A stretch of 64,000 nucleotides of DNA, taken from assembly GCA_000349905.1 (NCBI GenBank), contig KB722760.1, positions 186,001 through 250,000 of the forward strand, in the 5' to 3' direction. The DNA comes from Volvariella volvacea V23. Taxonomy: Eukaryota; Basidiomycota; Agaricomycetes; Agaricales; Pluteaceae. Made by a program: the position numbers and the translations under genes. Below the pieces are notes generated by a model, which saw nothing but the letters and a program-made list of their open reading frames with translations, had not been told where the DNA came from and ran no database searches. Below are positions 34,978 to 44,559 of this stretch, piece by piece (within the stretch, counting starts at the first letter, position 1; every line of letters starts with the position of its first letter).

Positions 34978-36218
34978 TCCAACTCAGCGTCGATAATGGC
35001 CAACACCTGAGCCAAACTAGGATCTTCGTTGGTCCAAGCGATGTTAGACTCCCTATCCTGGTCCTGGAGTGACTTGTAGATGGTATTATCATCAATTTCG
35101 CCAATGGCCTACAATAGTGTAGTGTGAATGTTGCTCTATATGGCAGATCATAGCGGCTTACCTTAGTCATTGTTGCTTCCAGGGCTGTCATCTTCTGCTG
35201 AACCTTTGCATCTACCACCGCTTGCTCCAAGAGACCGTCTACGACGAAATCTTGCATGCTTTGAGCATAATCGACTATTGCCTTTGCATCGCTTGTGCAC
35301 TGCAGAGTAACCCGAACGTATTGCTGAATTTTTTTGGTGGTGAAACGGCGCACACATAAATCCTTGATCGCCCTTGTTCCAATAGTCAGGATTTGAAAAT
35401 GCAAGCAGCACAGTGAAACATACTGCTGGAACTCCTCTCGCTGCTTTGCACCATCAATGGCTTCGTAAATCAACATAATCGCGTCCAAGGCGATACCAAG
35501 CACGGACAGAACCGTGCCTGCGACCTTAAGCACCTTAAAGACACTAGCTACTTTGCCAGCGAGGGCCTCGCCCTTGAGTACGCTCTTCAGTATCCTTTCT
35601 GCAGCTTGCATCAAGCCGACACCCTTTAAGACATCGCCTGGTTATGTGCTTTCGTTATTGTGGTTCGCACGAAATCAGATCTAACGCACCAGCGAGGATC
35701 TTCATCAGACCAGTCGCGACAGCCTGGAATGTTGTGGTAATAAGTTTCCGCTGGAAAATAATGCTGACGGTGGCAGCTAAGCAAGATTCTATTAGCAGGT
35801 GCAGATATGAATAGGCAGTGACTTACACGATACTCCAGCAAGGAAACCAATACCAGCAATTCCTGTACCGACTTTCATCGCAATGTCGAGGTTATGGTCT
35901 TGATTATCCAGCTCTTTCTTCATATTATGGTACCTCTCCTTGTCTTCTGCACTGAGTTGCGACTCCGCCCATGCGACATACTCGTCGAGAGTCTTGTAAC
36001 CGCGTTGTTTAGATACCTGATCAAGGATTGCAACCGCTCTTGAATTTTGCAGTCCGACATCCTCAACGGTCTCCTTGATTTGGTTCTGGAGCTGAGCGAT
36101 GTCGCTAGCGAGTTGGTTGACGCGGTTGGCGCGGTTCTGGTTGTCTACCAGAATTATTAGGGCATGGTGCCTATGACTTCGAGGTAGAACAGTACCCACC
36201 AGGATATAGAATGTCTAT
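34978..36218 (-). CDS. Helical hydrophobic-core protein, family member B; no ATG at the expected start
   Basis: Close paralogue of gene A, in inverted orientation. The exon pattern is the same: a 19-nt first exon (36218-36200), a 55-nt intron, then an exon starting at 36144 with DNQNRANRVNQLASDI, and further exons with VGTGIAGIGFLAGV, VAGTVLSVLGIALDAIMLIY, AIKDLCVRRFTTKKIQ and a final SNIAWTNEDPSLAQV, stop at 34978. The frame is open throughout and splice sites are intact. The triplet that aligns with A's ATG is ATA (36218-36216), and an in-frame stop lies just upstream, so there is no standard start codon before the middle of exon 2. Either it starts at a non-AUG codon, uses another first exon, or it is an early pseudogene. 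As with A, no signal peptide is seen and function is unknown. Confidence 0.75.
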
Positions 36219-36261
36219 TGCGAGCGTTGGTCTGGCTTAGCAAGAATCCTATCGCCTGGGA

Positions 36262-36270
36262 CCTTTTATA
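36262..36270 (-). promoter_or_regulatory. TATA box of gene B
   Basis: On the minus strand TATAAAAGG lies about 45 bp upstream of the position that aligns with the start codon of A. Confidence 0.55.
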
Positions 36271-37708
36271 GCAAAACGTACGTCCTCAATTCATCAAAGC
36301 AGGTTCTTGGGCCCCCAATCCTTCAATCTTTGTTCAGTTTGGCATGAGGTAGGATGGAGTTGGAGTTCTGATATGCCATGTGCTTGTACTTGCAAGATTT
36401 TCTGCAAGCCCTGCAGTGGTATCGTCTGCTCCATTTCATCTCTTCTATCAGCAATGCATAGGTGTCCATCCCTGCTTCATTGACTGCTGGCATCAGGACC
36501 AGACAGAGGGCAGTGCACTGAAATGGCAATCTGCGGTGACAGGTACATTCTACCTGGAGTTATCATAATAATGAAGTCCTGGAACTGGATAATCTCTGTC
36601 TTATTTACCTCTATAATTATATCAGTAACTCACCGAGTTGACGTCTCACCGCATGTTCCTTCTTGGGTACCCAACCATAAGACCTAAAGTGTGACCATTC
36701 TCAGCTGTTATTAGAACGAAGCGAGTGGCAGTTGTCAGTTGAACATGAACTTGCAACATATTTGATCATTTGGATGTGAGTTTCGCCGTGCATCGGTAGA
36801 TTGGCAATTCATCGAATATTCCAATTTTGGCAGCTCAGTGATGTGGCCCACATTCTAACCAAGCAACAGGAAGCGATTTGAGTCGGGTGTAGGTAAGAAT
36901 TAGACACGCAGCGTCATATGTTGGACCTCCTGTTTTTCGTTCAATAGACTCTCTTGTAGATAGATTCTAGACCCGATGGGACCCCGTGCTAACGTAGTAC
37001 GTATCAAGAGATGGGACAGGTTCACAACGCATCCCCTGCTCTCCTAAGAGACTCTAGAATGGACGAGAAAAGTATATCAAATTAACATGAAAGAAGGTAA
37101 ATCTTAGTCCAAGGAGTTACCTGCTGCAAGCAATAATGAATACCTAGATCTTTGCCTGTTGTTCCATTCCATTTTTCGTGGGTGACAGCTAAACCACTAG
37201 CACCCTCACTGTAGACAGCTGCTAGCAGTAGCAGATGATGCTTGATCTGTGTAATTTACTTTGTCCATTAATATGCCGAGATCTGCACCCGAGCGGCCGA
37301 GCCATACCCATTAGCCATCTTTCCCAGCCGTCATCATAGATATCGACTCCTATCTTGATGCGCGGCGTCGGTACCTAGATTAGACAGAATAGATAGCAAT
37401 GCAGAGAAATGACAGGCACGGTGCATATAGAAGCATCATAATGAAAATGTATAGTTTTCCATTCCGCTCACTTCACCATGTCACGTATTTTCTACCTCTT
37501 AATCAGCGCAACTCCTTATGCAGGTTCATATGGGTGCTCAACCACAAGACGTCAAGCACAACCATCAGAAAACCGTTGGCAGCTCTCAAAGCAAAGCGAA
37601 TAAGAGCTGTCAATTGGACCTGGGCCTGGAATTATGCAGCTTTTTGTTAGATGAGCATGTGTAAGTTAAGATGGTCAAGACCATTTTGTAGACCATGGCT
37701 CTCGACAA
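36271..37708. other. Divergent promoter region between genes B and C
   Basis: About 1.4 kb without a supported gene. B is transcribed leftward and C rightward from it. A stretch near 36661-36750 resembles one near 37515-37625 in the same orientation (both have GGGT.C.CAACCA.AAGAC and later AGCGA), which may be a diverged repeat. Confidence 0.4.
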
Positions 37709-37715
37709 TATAAAG
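37709..37715 (+). promoter_or_regulatory. TATA box of gene C
   Basis: TATAAAG lies 58 bp before the ATG at 37773. Confidence 0.55.
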
Positions 37716-37772
37716 TCCTTGACCATTCAACCCAGCATTCGAGTTCAACTCTTGCTTTAACTTGACCCTACA

Positions 37773-38938
37773 ATGGGAAGCGGCATCAGCAAACTAGGTG
37801 ATCTATTCTACCCAGATAACCCCAATCGCAGAGCCAGAGCCAGACAGCTCAATGCCGACATTGAAGACTACTGTAGGCAATTTGAAGAATATAAGAAGAA
37901 TAGGTAATAGGTCATTTTCATAATTGCTCACCTATTTCTTACCGACGATTACGCTGGGACTTTGCAGGGGCCAAGTCATTCAAGAGATTAAACCCCGTCT
38001 TAGCCAATTGCTGAACAAATATGGATATAATTCACCTGATGAATTGGATCAGGCGGTTCAGGGTATACTCAAAGGCAACGCGCTTGCGGAATACCTTAAA
38101 ATCCGCCAGCAGTATGCTCCATCTCGTCTTGGTGATGTGTAAATAGTGACTGGCTGCGTTACAGGATTGACAAGTCGGATGATGTCCTGTCAACTGCCTT
38201 CCAGATCGTAGGCATCGTTTCCGTAGGAAGCGGTCTTATTGTTGGAGGTCTTGTTTTATTCGGCATAATGACTGGCGGTACAGCCCTGGCAGTCATCAAG
38301 GGTATGGGAGCTGTTCTTGGTATTTTCGCGGGCCTCTTGTTCCTGTTTGGTGGACTATTCGAAGGCGCTCAAGAACGCGCAGTGAGTTCATTGCAAAGGC
38401 ACCTGACTGGCAGATACTTAAGCTTAAGGTTGTATAGAACTTGCGACAATGTATTCACGACCTGGCGTTGGAAAGAGTCAAGGCCCGAGCTGCCTTGGAA
38501 GCGATGAAGGCCATCTCCAACTGGGTTGAGAGCATCAGTAAATGTGTATTTCCTGCTTCTCTGCTAGCAGTAACTTACAATCCTCATCACAGAGATGTGG
38601 CTTGATGAGCCTTTGATTAGCGAGAATGAGAACCTTATGAAGAAAAAGATCGAAGGCGACTTTACGACTGACTTCAGTAAGTCGAAGAGGCCTTACATTG
38701 TCCAGGTGAGTTTGTCGCTTTTATCCATTCCAGAGAAAGATACCTACGGCTGATGGACTTGAATTATTGTCAGTACCTGTCGGACCGTGACCGAGAGAGG
38801 GGTGCATGGACGAACGAAGACCCCAACTGGCGGTCTGGTTCATACGACATTCTAGAGGTGGGAACGGGAGTGTCTGGAAGATCCGAGGCGCCAACTGGTC
38901 AAGTGAGTACTAGTGGGGCATCTAGTGCTGAAGGTTGA
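37773..38938 (+). CDS. Helical hydrophobic-core protein, family member C (divergent)
   Basis: Distant member of the same family as A and B. It shares the opening (DLFYPDNPNRRARARQLNADI against LP/YP-DNQNR in A and B) and the ending (AWTNEDPNW). It lacks the early intron of A and B and starts MGSGISKLG. A second exon begins after the intron at about 37904 (GQVIQEIKPRLSQLL) and joins QQ to IDKSDDVLSTAFQ. The hydrophobic centre is one stretch of about 60 residues very rich in Gly, Leu, Ile and Val (VGIVSVGSGLIVGGLVLFGI and further to FAGLLFLFGGLFEGA), consistent with a membrane-inserting hairpin. The following exons give LRQCIHDLALERVKARAALE, a charged helical part, and a Gly/Ser-rich tail. About 310 residues. 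MGSGIS could be an N-myristoylation site. Function unknown. Confidence 0.78.
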
Positions 38939-39042
38939 CGTGGACTCGGGACTGTAGCTTAATACCGATATGTTTCCAATTGAGGCATCAACGGTAAGGG
39001 TTTAGATATCTGTTCTTGTTGGGAGCTCTCATTGAGCAAAAG

Positions 39043-39375
39043 CTAGATTGCCTGCGAGTACTCAAATGTGCAAGAAAGAGGAATACTCGATTTGACATTC
39101 ATGTCAAGCGATGAGAAGACCTGCAAAGCTGTTGACCCAGAAGTGAGCTCTACCTGATATTGGGAGCCCTGCTCATATTCTGATCCGTGATTATCTAGAA
39201 AAATCAATGGCTCATCACGTATCAATCGGGAGCAGACAATCAACCTGACCCAACCCACCCCAAGTTGGAGAACTTCCAATTTATACTCAAGAACATCACC
39301 AGTGGAAAAGTCCTGGATGGATGCGAATTGAGGATCTTGAGGACCACACTTCGATAAACGTTTCAAACGATGCCA
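39043..39375 (-). CDS. Possible C-terminal exon of an unrecognised beta-rich protein
   Basis: A 107-codon minus-strand frame that follows a good 3' splice site (ttgcag near 39375) but opens without an ATG. It contains FSTGDVLEYKLEVLQLGVGW, LIFLDNHGSEYEQGSQYQVE and IPLSCTFEYS, regular alternating patterns that suggest beta strands. Only 135 bp separate it from the next gene's stop, so room for a 5' exon is limited. It could be a gene fragment, a small gene with a tiny first exon, or chance. I do not recognise it. Confidence 0.3.
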   Translation of the reverse strand, partial: WHRLKRLSKCGPQDPQFASIQDFSTGDVLEYKLEVLQLGVGWVRLIVCSRLIRDEPLIFLDNHGSEYEQGSQYQVELTSGSTALQVFSSLDMNVKSSIPLSCTFEYSQAI

Positions 39376-39510
39376 AGTCCTGCAATGTGATTAAAGAAGC
39401 GATTTCCAAGTAGCTAGTGCAGTTGTACATTGGTAGCTGTGTTCATCATTTGAATGATAAGTGCATCTATTTGAGGCTCGGTACTTGCCAGTGGTGTGCA
39501 GTCGTATTCC

Positions 39511-40875
39511 TCAACCTACAACCACTCTCGCTAACAATCCGTAATGGTCGCTTACCCACACCATCTGCTTGCCATCTGTTCCTTCACTCGAGTGATCCAT
39601 ATCCACCGCCACTTCGACTTTGACATCTATCCCAATCCGTATCACGTCCCCAATTCTCACTTTTTCATGGCCAGTTACTAACACTTTATCCAATCGTCTC
39701 GGAATCAACTCTTCATCCTTCCTTGTAGACTGGTACCCGAATGTACACCCTTCTGGTGAGTTATGTGGGATTGTCCCTCCTTCGCCGTCACCGGGTTTGT
39801 TGGTCCTCTCAACCCAAGCATCCCTCAATCCTAGCTCTCCAGGCAACCCCTCGTCTCCAGGCGTGTCGCAATTCATATCTCCACCTAGGATTCCGACGTG
39901 GACACCCGGTGCTTGGAGGTATTGTGCTATAAGAGTGAGCTGGTGGACGCGTTCAGAGGCTCCAGAGGGGAGGGATTCGAGATGGGAACTTGCAATTCGG
40001 ATCTTGATCCTGGCCTTAGTCGAGGGTGGGGTGCTTTTATTGGTGCTCGATATACGAGACCAGATGCTCGTTCCCGGTCTTTGGTGTTTCTTCTTCTCTA
40101 CTTGTACCACTTTTGCTGGTGTTTCATTGTCATTAGTGCTGGAATCGATATTTTCAGGCTTATCACCAGCAACTTGAATGATATCCGAATCTAGGTCCAA
40201 ATCAACGAAAACAACATCCCGAGCCATCAAACTTCCTTTGAATTTAACTCTAAACACACTGCAATCAATGGCCCGGAGCGGTGCCTCGTCCCCGTCGCCT
40301 TTCCCAGTTCCAACACCAGTTCCACTAGCAGCACTGACCCAACCAACAGGAACTAACGTTACCAACCCATAATGCGTTCCAAACCTCCAAAACTCCTTTG
40401 TTGTATCTGTCACTGCGTACGCAGAGCGAACAAAGGGATGTGAGAGGAGTGTGGGGAAGCATTTGGAGTGCAATTCTTGAAGGAGGATTATGGTATTTGT
40501 GGATGTTGGCCCCGTGGAGGAGTGAGATCCAGGCTGGCTAGTGAGGAGCTGGGAGAGGTGATCAAGGAGAGACGTGAGTCTTTGTTCTTGGTGTGGGGTT
40601 GCGAAATCAATGTTCCAGGTGAGGACATGGAAAAGAATTGTTTGGAGCCGCGGAGCTGGGTGTGAAGCCACTAGTGGTTGCCTCTTGGATGTTGATTTGA
40701 AATTATGGCCTGGCCCGAGATGGAGTGCAGCAAAATCACCCTGGCTGGGTTGGTATATGAAAAGTGGTTGGATTACGGGTGGTGGGTCTGGTACTGGATC
40801 AGGGAGCCCTTCTGGTTGAAGCGGGGGAGGCTCAACGTGTTTGGTAGTCGCTAGTCGACGTAGCTTGGTGAACAT
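39511..40875 (-). CDS. Endonuclease/exonuclease/phosphatase (EEP) superfamily protein, TDP2-like
   Basis: Intronless frame of 454 residues starting at a clear ATG (MFTKLRRLATTKHVEPPP). EEP fold motifs occur in the right order: LTWNIDF at about residue 90, IILLQELHS near 130, ASSHLESLPSGASERVHQL near 310, GILGGDMNCD near 340, and VSDHYGLLARVVVG at the end. The Glu of LQE, the Asp/Asn of GDMNCD and the Asp-His of SDH are the metal-binding and catalytic residues of the superfamily. Within it, the LTWNID start and short LQEL form resemble tyrosyl-DNA phosphodiesterase 2 and its fungal relatives; the substrate remains a guess. The Pro-rich N-terminus and an insert rich in Thr/Ser near 260-290 are probably disordered. 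Confidence 0.8.
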   Translation of the reverse strand: MFTKLRRLATTKHVEPPPLQPEGLPDPVPDPPPVIQPLFIYQPSQGDFAALHLGPGHNFKSTSKRQPLVASHPAPRLQTILFHVLTWNIDFATPHQEQRLTSLLDHLSQLLTSQPGSHSSTGPTSTNTIILLQELHSKCFPTLLSHPFVRSAYAVTDTTKEFWRFGTHYGLVTLVPVGWVSAASGTGVGTGKGDGDEAPLRAIDCSVFRVKFKGSLMARDVVFVDLDLDSDIIQVAGDKPENIDSSTNDNETPAKVVQVEKKKHQRPGTSIWSRISSTNKSTPPSTKARIKIRIASSHLESLPSGASERVHQLTLIAQYLQAPGVHVGILGGDMNCDTPGDEGLPGELGLRDAWVERTNKPGDGEGGTIPHNSPEGCTFGYQSTRKDEELIPRRLDKVLVTGHEKVRIGDVIRIGIDVKVEVAVDMDHSSEGTDGKQMVWVSDHYGLLARVVVG

Positions 40876-40989
40876 TCACTTCAAGTTCGAGTTCAACTGG
40901 TGTTCCTGACTGACGCCACACAACTTATGTGTATTCATTCTGTTTCTATACCACCTAATCACAATCTTGGAACTGTACTGTTCGGATCT

Positions 40990-41395
40990 TTGCTATCTTG
41001 CTCCCTTGAATGTCCCATTAATGTTTATCCAATCCTCGTCTCCATTCTCTTCGACACCTCTCACCCATTTTTCAGCCTCGCCACTCTTTTTGTAATACGA
41101 CCACGCCTTCCTTAGCGTATCCTTAGTTCTATACGCCCCTCCTTTCCATTCTTTTGCCCCTGGACACAGAGACCCTACCGGTTTTCCGAAATCATTGAGC
41201 TCTTCCCTATAGTTGAACTATTCCATTGGTTCAAACCTGAAGCATGCCTTGAAAATTGCGAACAGGCCAGCGCCATACTGGGCTCCTTGTGACTCGTTAT
41301 GGTATCTATTGCTTCTTGCGTTCCGTTCAGTGGATCCGGGTCTACTATGAATGCTCAGATGGCGGCTCGGGAATGGGGCTGGCCAGTAAACTCGT
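40990..41395 (-). pseudogene. Decayed fragment of an FMO-like gene
   Basis: This stretch aligns at the DNA level with the 3' part of the intact FMO gene (44600-45010): matching pieces include TATCCAATCCT, CACCCATTTTTCAGC, CTTTCCTTAGCG and CATTGGTTCAAACCT. The reading frame is broken, for example by a TAG at 41218-41220 where the intact gene has CAG (the Gln in FEPMEQF), plus indels. Similarity stops abruptly near 41395, so only the C-terminal quarter is present. It is in the same orientation as the intact gene, about 3.5 kb away. Confidence 0.85.
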
Positions 41396-41622
41396 ATTTT
41401 TGCCAAAAATTTGCAAAAACTTTCAATAGCTTGTAGGCAATCAGACGATCCGGTAGGGGTTATTTTGTCACTCCAGAGAAAGGTATCATTAATACGTCAC
41501 ATGTACAATCTAAGTAGTTTATCTGAGTACAATGTAATACAGAAAGATCGGGCCGTGTGGCCAACATACGCAAAACCCTACAAAAGGCGCAATATCACAT
41601 GGGACTACTCCGAAAGTTCATA

Positions 41623-42673
41623 CTATACAAGCGAATCACGTTCTGAATAATCTTTTGGATCATCTTTTAAATCATCTTTTAAATCATCTTTTGAATCACT
41701 TTGTGAACCATCTTCAGAACCATCTTTTAAACCATTGTTCGAACCGTTGTTTGAATCACCATCCTGGAAGAATTTCACGAAATCATCTTTAGGCAACTCC
41801 AGCCAGAGGAAAATTAAGCCCAACACAGCCGATATACTACCCACAAGAGCGGCACCGACTTTAAGGACAGTTTTGGGTTATCTGTAGATGGAAATGAATA
41901 GGCCTGATATGCGGGAGAATGGAGCGTACGTTCATAGGATGTTAGAGTGCTGATGGCCTCTTATAGACGCTTGGACTTACCTAGACCGCATAAGCTAGCA
42001 GCGCATATGCAATAGAATAGTGGAGCTCTGAGCAACAATAACGAGAGCATAAGCCTCAAACGCGTGCAGGCAATATTTTATGAAATTCAGAATCTCAGAG
42101 CGGTCAGTATTTTGGTGAGGAGAAACAAACATCGATCAACCATCTGCCGGAGCATTTGGGGACTGCAAGCTGTTGTGTTGTCCCGACGACAACGCTCACC
42201 AACGCCAGGCCGAATGATGTCAGAAGGACATGGTAAGTGGCTTCTGAGTCGAACTGAAGTCCCTTTGACACTTTGCTTTCTGTCGTAAGAAATGTCGCAG
42301 TGGTAGCAAGTAAGAGACTGGCCTGAATCAATTGGTAGTACATCAAATTACAAAAAGTGCAAGAGATAAGGCACTTACTGTGATGTTGGTATTTTCAGCC
42401 TGAGCAACGATTTGCCTCATGATTTCCTTAAAGTCCTTCGGGTCCTCATTGGAAGCTGCTTTCCATACCGTGCTCAGTCCGCACTTCCCAACTGAAACAA
42501 CACAGAGGAAGACAAATATCATCTTTTCGAGGAAAAAAATGGGGGCGGAAGAGTTTTCCCTGTTGATAGTTAATTGACCAATGTTTGGGCATGTCTCCTG
42601 TCTCGTTGAACGAGAAAGACGAGTCAGAACAACTAGATGATTTACGGTTTAGAGGAGGTGTCTTGGGCTCCAT
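41623..42673 (-). CDS. Small multi-pass membrane protein with repetitive acidic tail
   Basis: Several small exons. The ATG at 42673 gives MEPKTPPLNRKSSSCSDSSF, a Ser-rich cytosolic-looking start. A later exon has KAASNEDPKDFKEIMRQIVA and QAENTNIT, ending at a gtaagt donor. The following exon has membrane segments (ASLLLATTATFLTT; YHVLLTSFGLALVSVVVG), and the last exon has another (VGSISAVLGLIFLWLELP) and a tail of Asp/Lys/Ser repeats. The NEDPK.F..IM..IV..A..TN.T pattern followed by membrane helices is one I associate with a group of uncharacterised agaric membrane proteins. Exon joins near 42380-42560 are not certain. Function unknown. Confidence 0.6.
41650..41757 (-). repeat. Nine 12-bp tandem units within the coding tail
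   Basis: Nine in-phase units of the form ATCTTTTAAATC (with variation), 41650-41757, encode the repeated Lys/Ser-Asp-Asp/Gly-Leu/Ser tail of the membrane protein. Two units are identical (41662-41685), so the array may vary in length between strains. Confidence 0.9.
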
Positions 42674-44559
42674 CTGTCAGGGGCACTGGGGACGCAGCGG
42701 GTGGGGACGTAGCCTCAATAACCTGGGCTTATATGCATCCCAGGTATAAGCATATATGGGGATTGATTGCCTCAACTATAGAAAGTCGTGAGCGGGCAGA
42801 CCATCAGTGGAACGTGCTGATGTGAGGACATGAAGGCATACTAGACATTTACAGCAATAAACCAGTTCTTCGGTTCGTGTAGACAAATTAATGGGCGGCT
42901 AGTTCGAGGAGGTTAACCCGCACACGGTGATTAAACCAGGTATGGTGCTATTCTGTGGACTAAGAACGACTTTGCGAGGTGTGTATGACCACCCTGACTC
43001 ACTCTCCTTCCATAAGCATGCTCTTATCTCCAGGTTCAGCGCTTCCAAAGCGCGCCTAAGAATGAGAGCGCCCGAAGGAAAGCCCAGAGAATTCTCTTTT
43101 ACAATAGCAGAACCCGGCGATTAGACTACCTTGCGCGCTTTCAGTGCTAGTGGTGCTGCATCCCGAAAAAAGGGTCTTATGAAAATACAGCATAGTACAT
43201 GTGCCTACCATTGTGCCCGAATTAACAGCATGCAGATTCAGGCTTATCCAGTCGAAAAATGACACATGGCATGCACGAAAGGAATTTACCCGTGGCTTGC
43301 TGCACCCATTATTCACGACAAAGCCACCAATCACGAGAATGAGAGATCCCTGCACGACGAAGAACTATTTGCTACAGATTGTTGCAGGAAAATTATTGCG
43401 ACACGGGTGTATTTATTATGCAGACTCAGGACATACCTTATTTCAACAGCAGCTTTAGATCACTACTGACTCGAAAACGGTGTCAAGAGGAAAAAGTATG
43501 CCATGTTCGGGTACATCCAATCACAGCACTGATTTCAAATGCGGTGGAGCGTAACCTTGATTTATGTGACCAGTTTCCACATAGGTGCGCGTGTAGCGGT
43601 TCAGAAGAGAAAAGCGCCCGCATGAGAAGTCTAGAAAGGCTCTCACCTTCATTCCCGTACAAAATCGGGGATTAGAACTAGTCACTGCTATGGCATGAGT
43701 ATTAAGGTTGAACTTGTACACGTCGGCCACCGGCTTGTGTGTTAGGACCTGGTGATTTTATCGCGAACAGCGGAAAGAAGCAAAAAGAAAGCCCTTGTCG
43801 TCCACGCCCTGTCGTACCATCACCGCGATTGAATAGGTTCTAAGGGCCGTAATCCTTGTGTACCGTAAATAACAGAGAAATTGATGTTCCATGTAACCAT
43901 GGATAGATTCCTTTGACGAGGTGTTCAGTATGCCGTGCGGAATGTGATATGCTCCACTAGAATTTCTGGGCTACCCTTAATTTGGATGTCAATACGAGGG
44001 GGAAGCGGGGAGCCCTAAATGCTCGACAAGTCAATTGTAAACGAGGATTGGGGGTTACGTTCCTGTACGTTCCAAGGGGCATCCTGGATGAGTGACCTGA
44101 TTAAGCGCCTGGCTAGATTATACTGGGCCATCGGACCGCATATACCCGCAGTGCGGAGCATTGAAATAGTACTTCCTGGTTCGCCAATTCTCCTTCGTTA
44201 CATTCGACGCTGGGTGGGCTGAGCGAAAAAAGGGACATGAAAGAATGAAGTAGAACTTGCGTTCACGCAATAAGCCTTTGCATGGGGTGACACTGTAGGT
44301 TACGATGTGAAACATTAAGTGGATTTGGCATCGGGCGCTCGATGCCAAATCTAGATAGCGGGAACGATTGTGTTCGATGAATTGCTGATGGTAGCACTTC
44401 ACCTCAAGCGCTTCTGGTTGAGGAGGCGATCGTTTCGAACATTTTGCGAGCCGATGCAGCTTGATCCTAATAGTACCCTTAGACACGACCGGTGGGGATT
44501 AAATCCTACAAAGCCACCCCATTCTATTCTATGCTATCCATCTATGCCGCACATATATT
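42674..44559. other. Intergenic, no gene seen
   Basis: About 1.9 kb with no supported gene on either strand. Frames at 43056-43675 overlap in several phases and have no splice or motif support. A minus frame at 44118-44486 is unconvincing. Confidence 0.45.

Noticed and set aside
44118..44486. Minus frame of 122 codons upstream of nothing
   Set aside because: No motif, and no transcript logic next to the FMO gene; composition is that of intergenic DNA.
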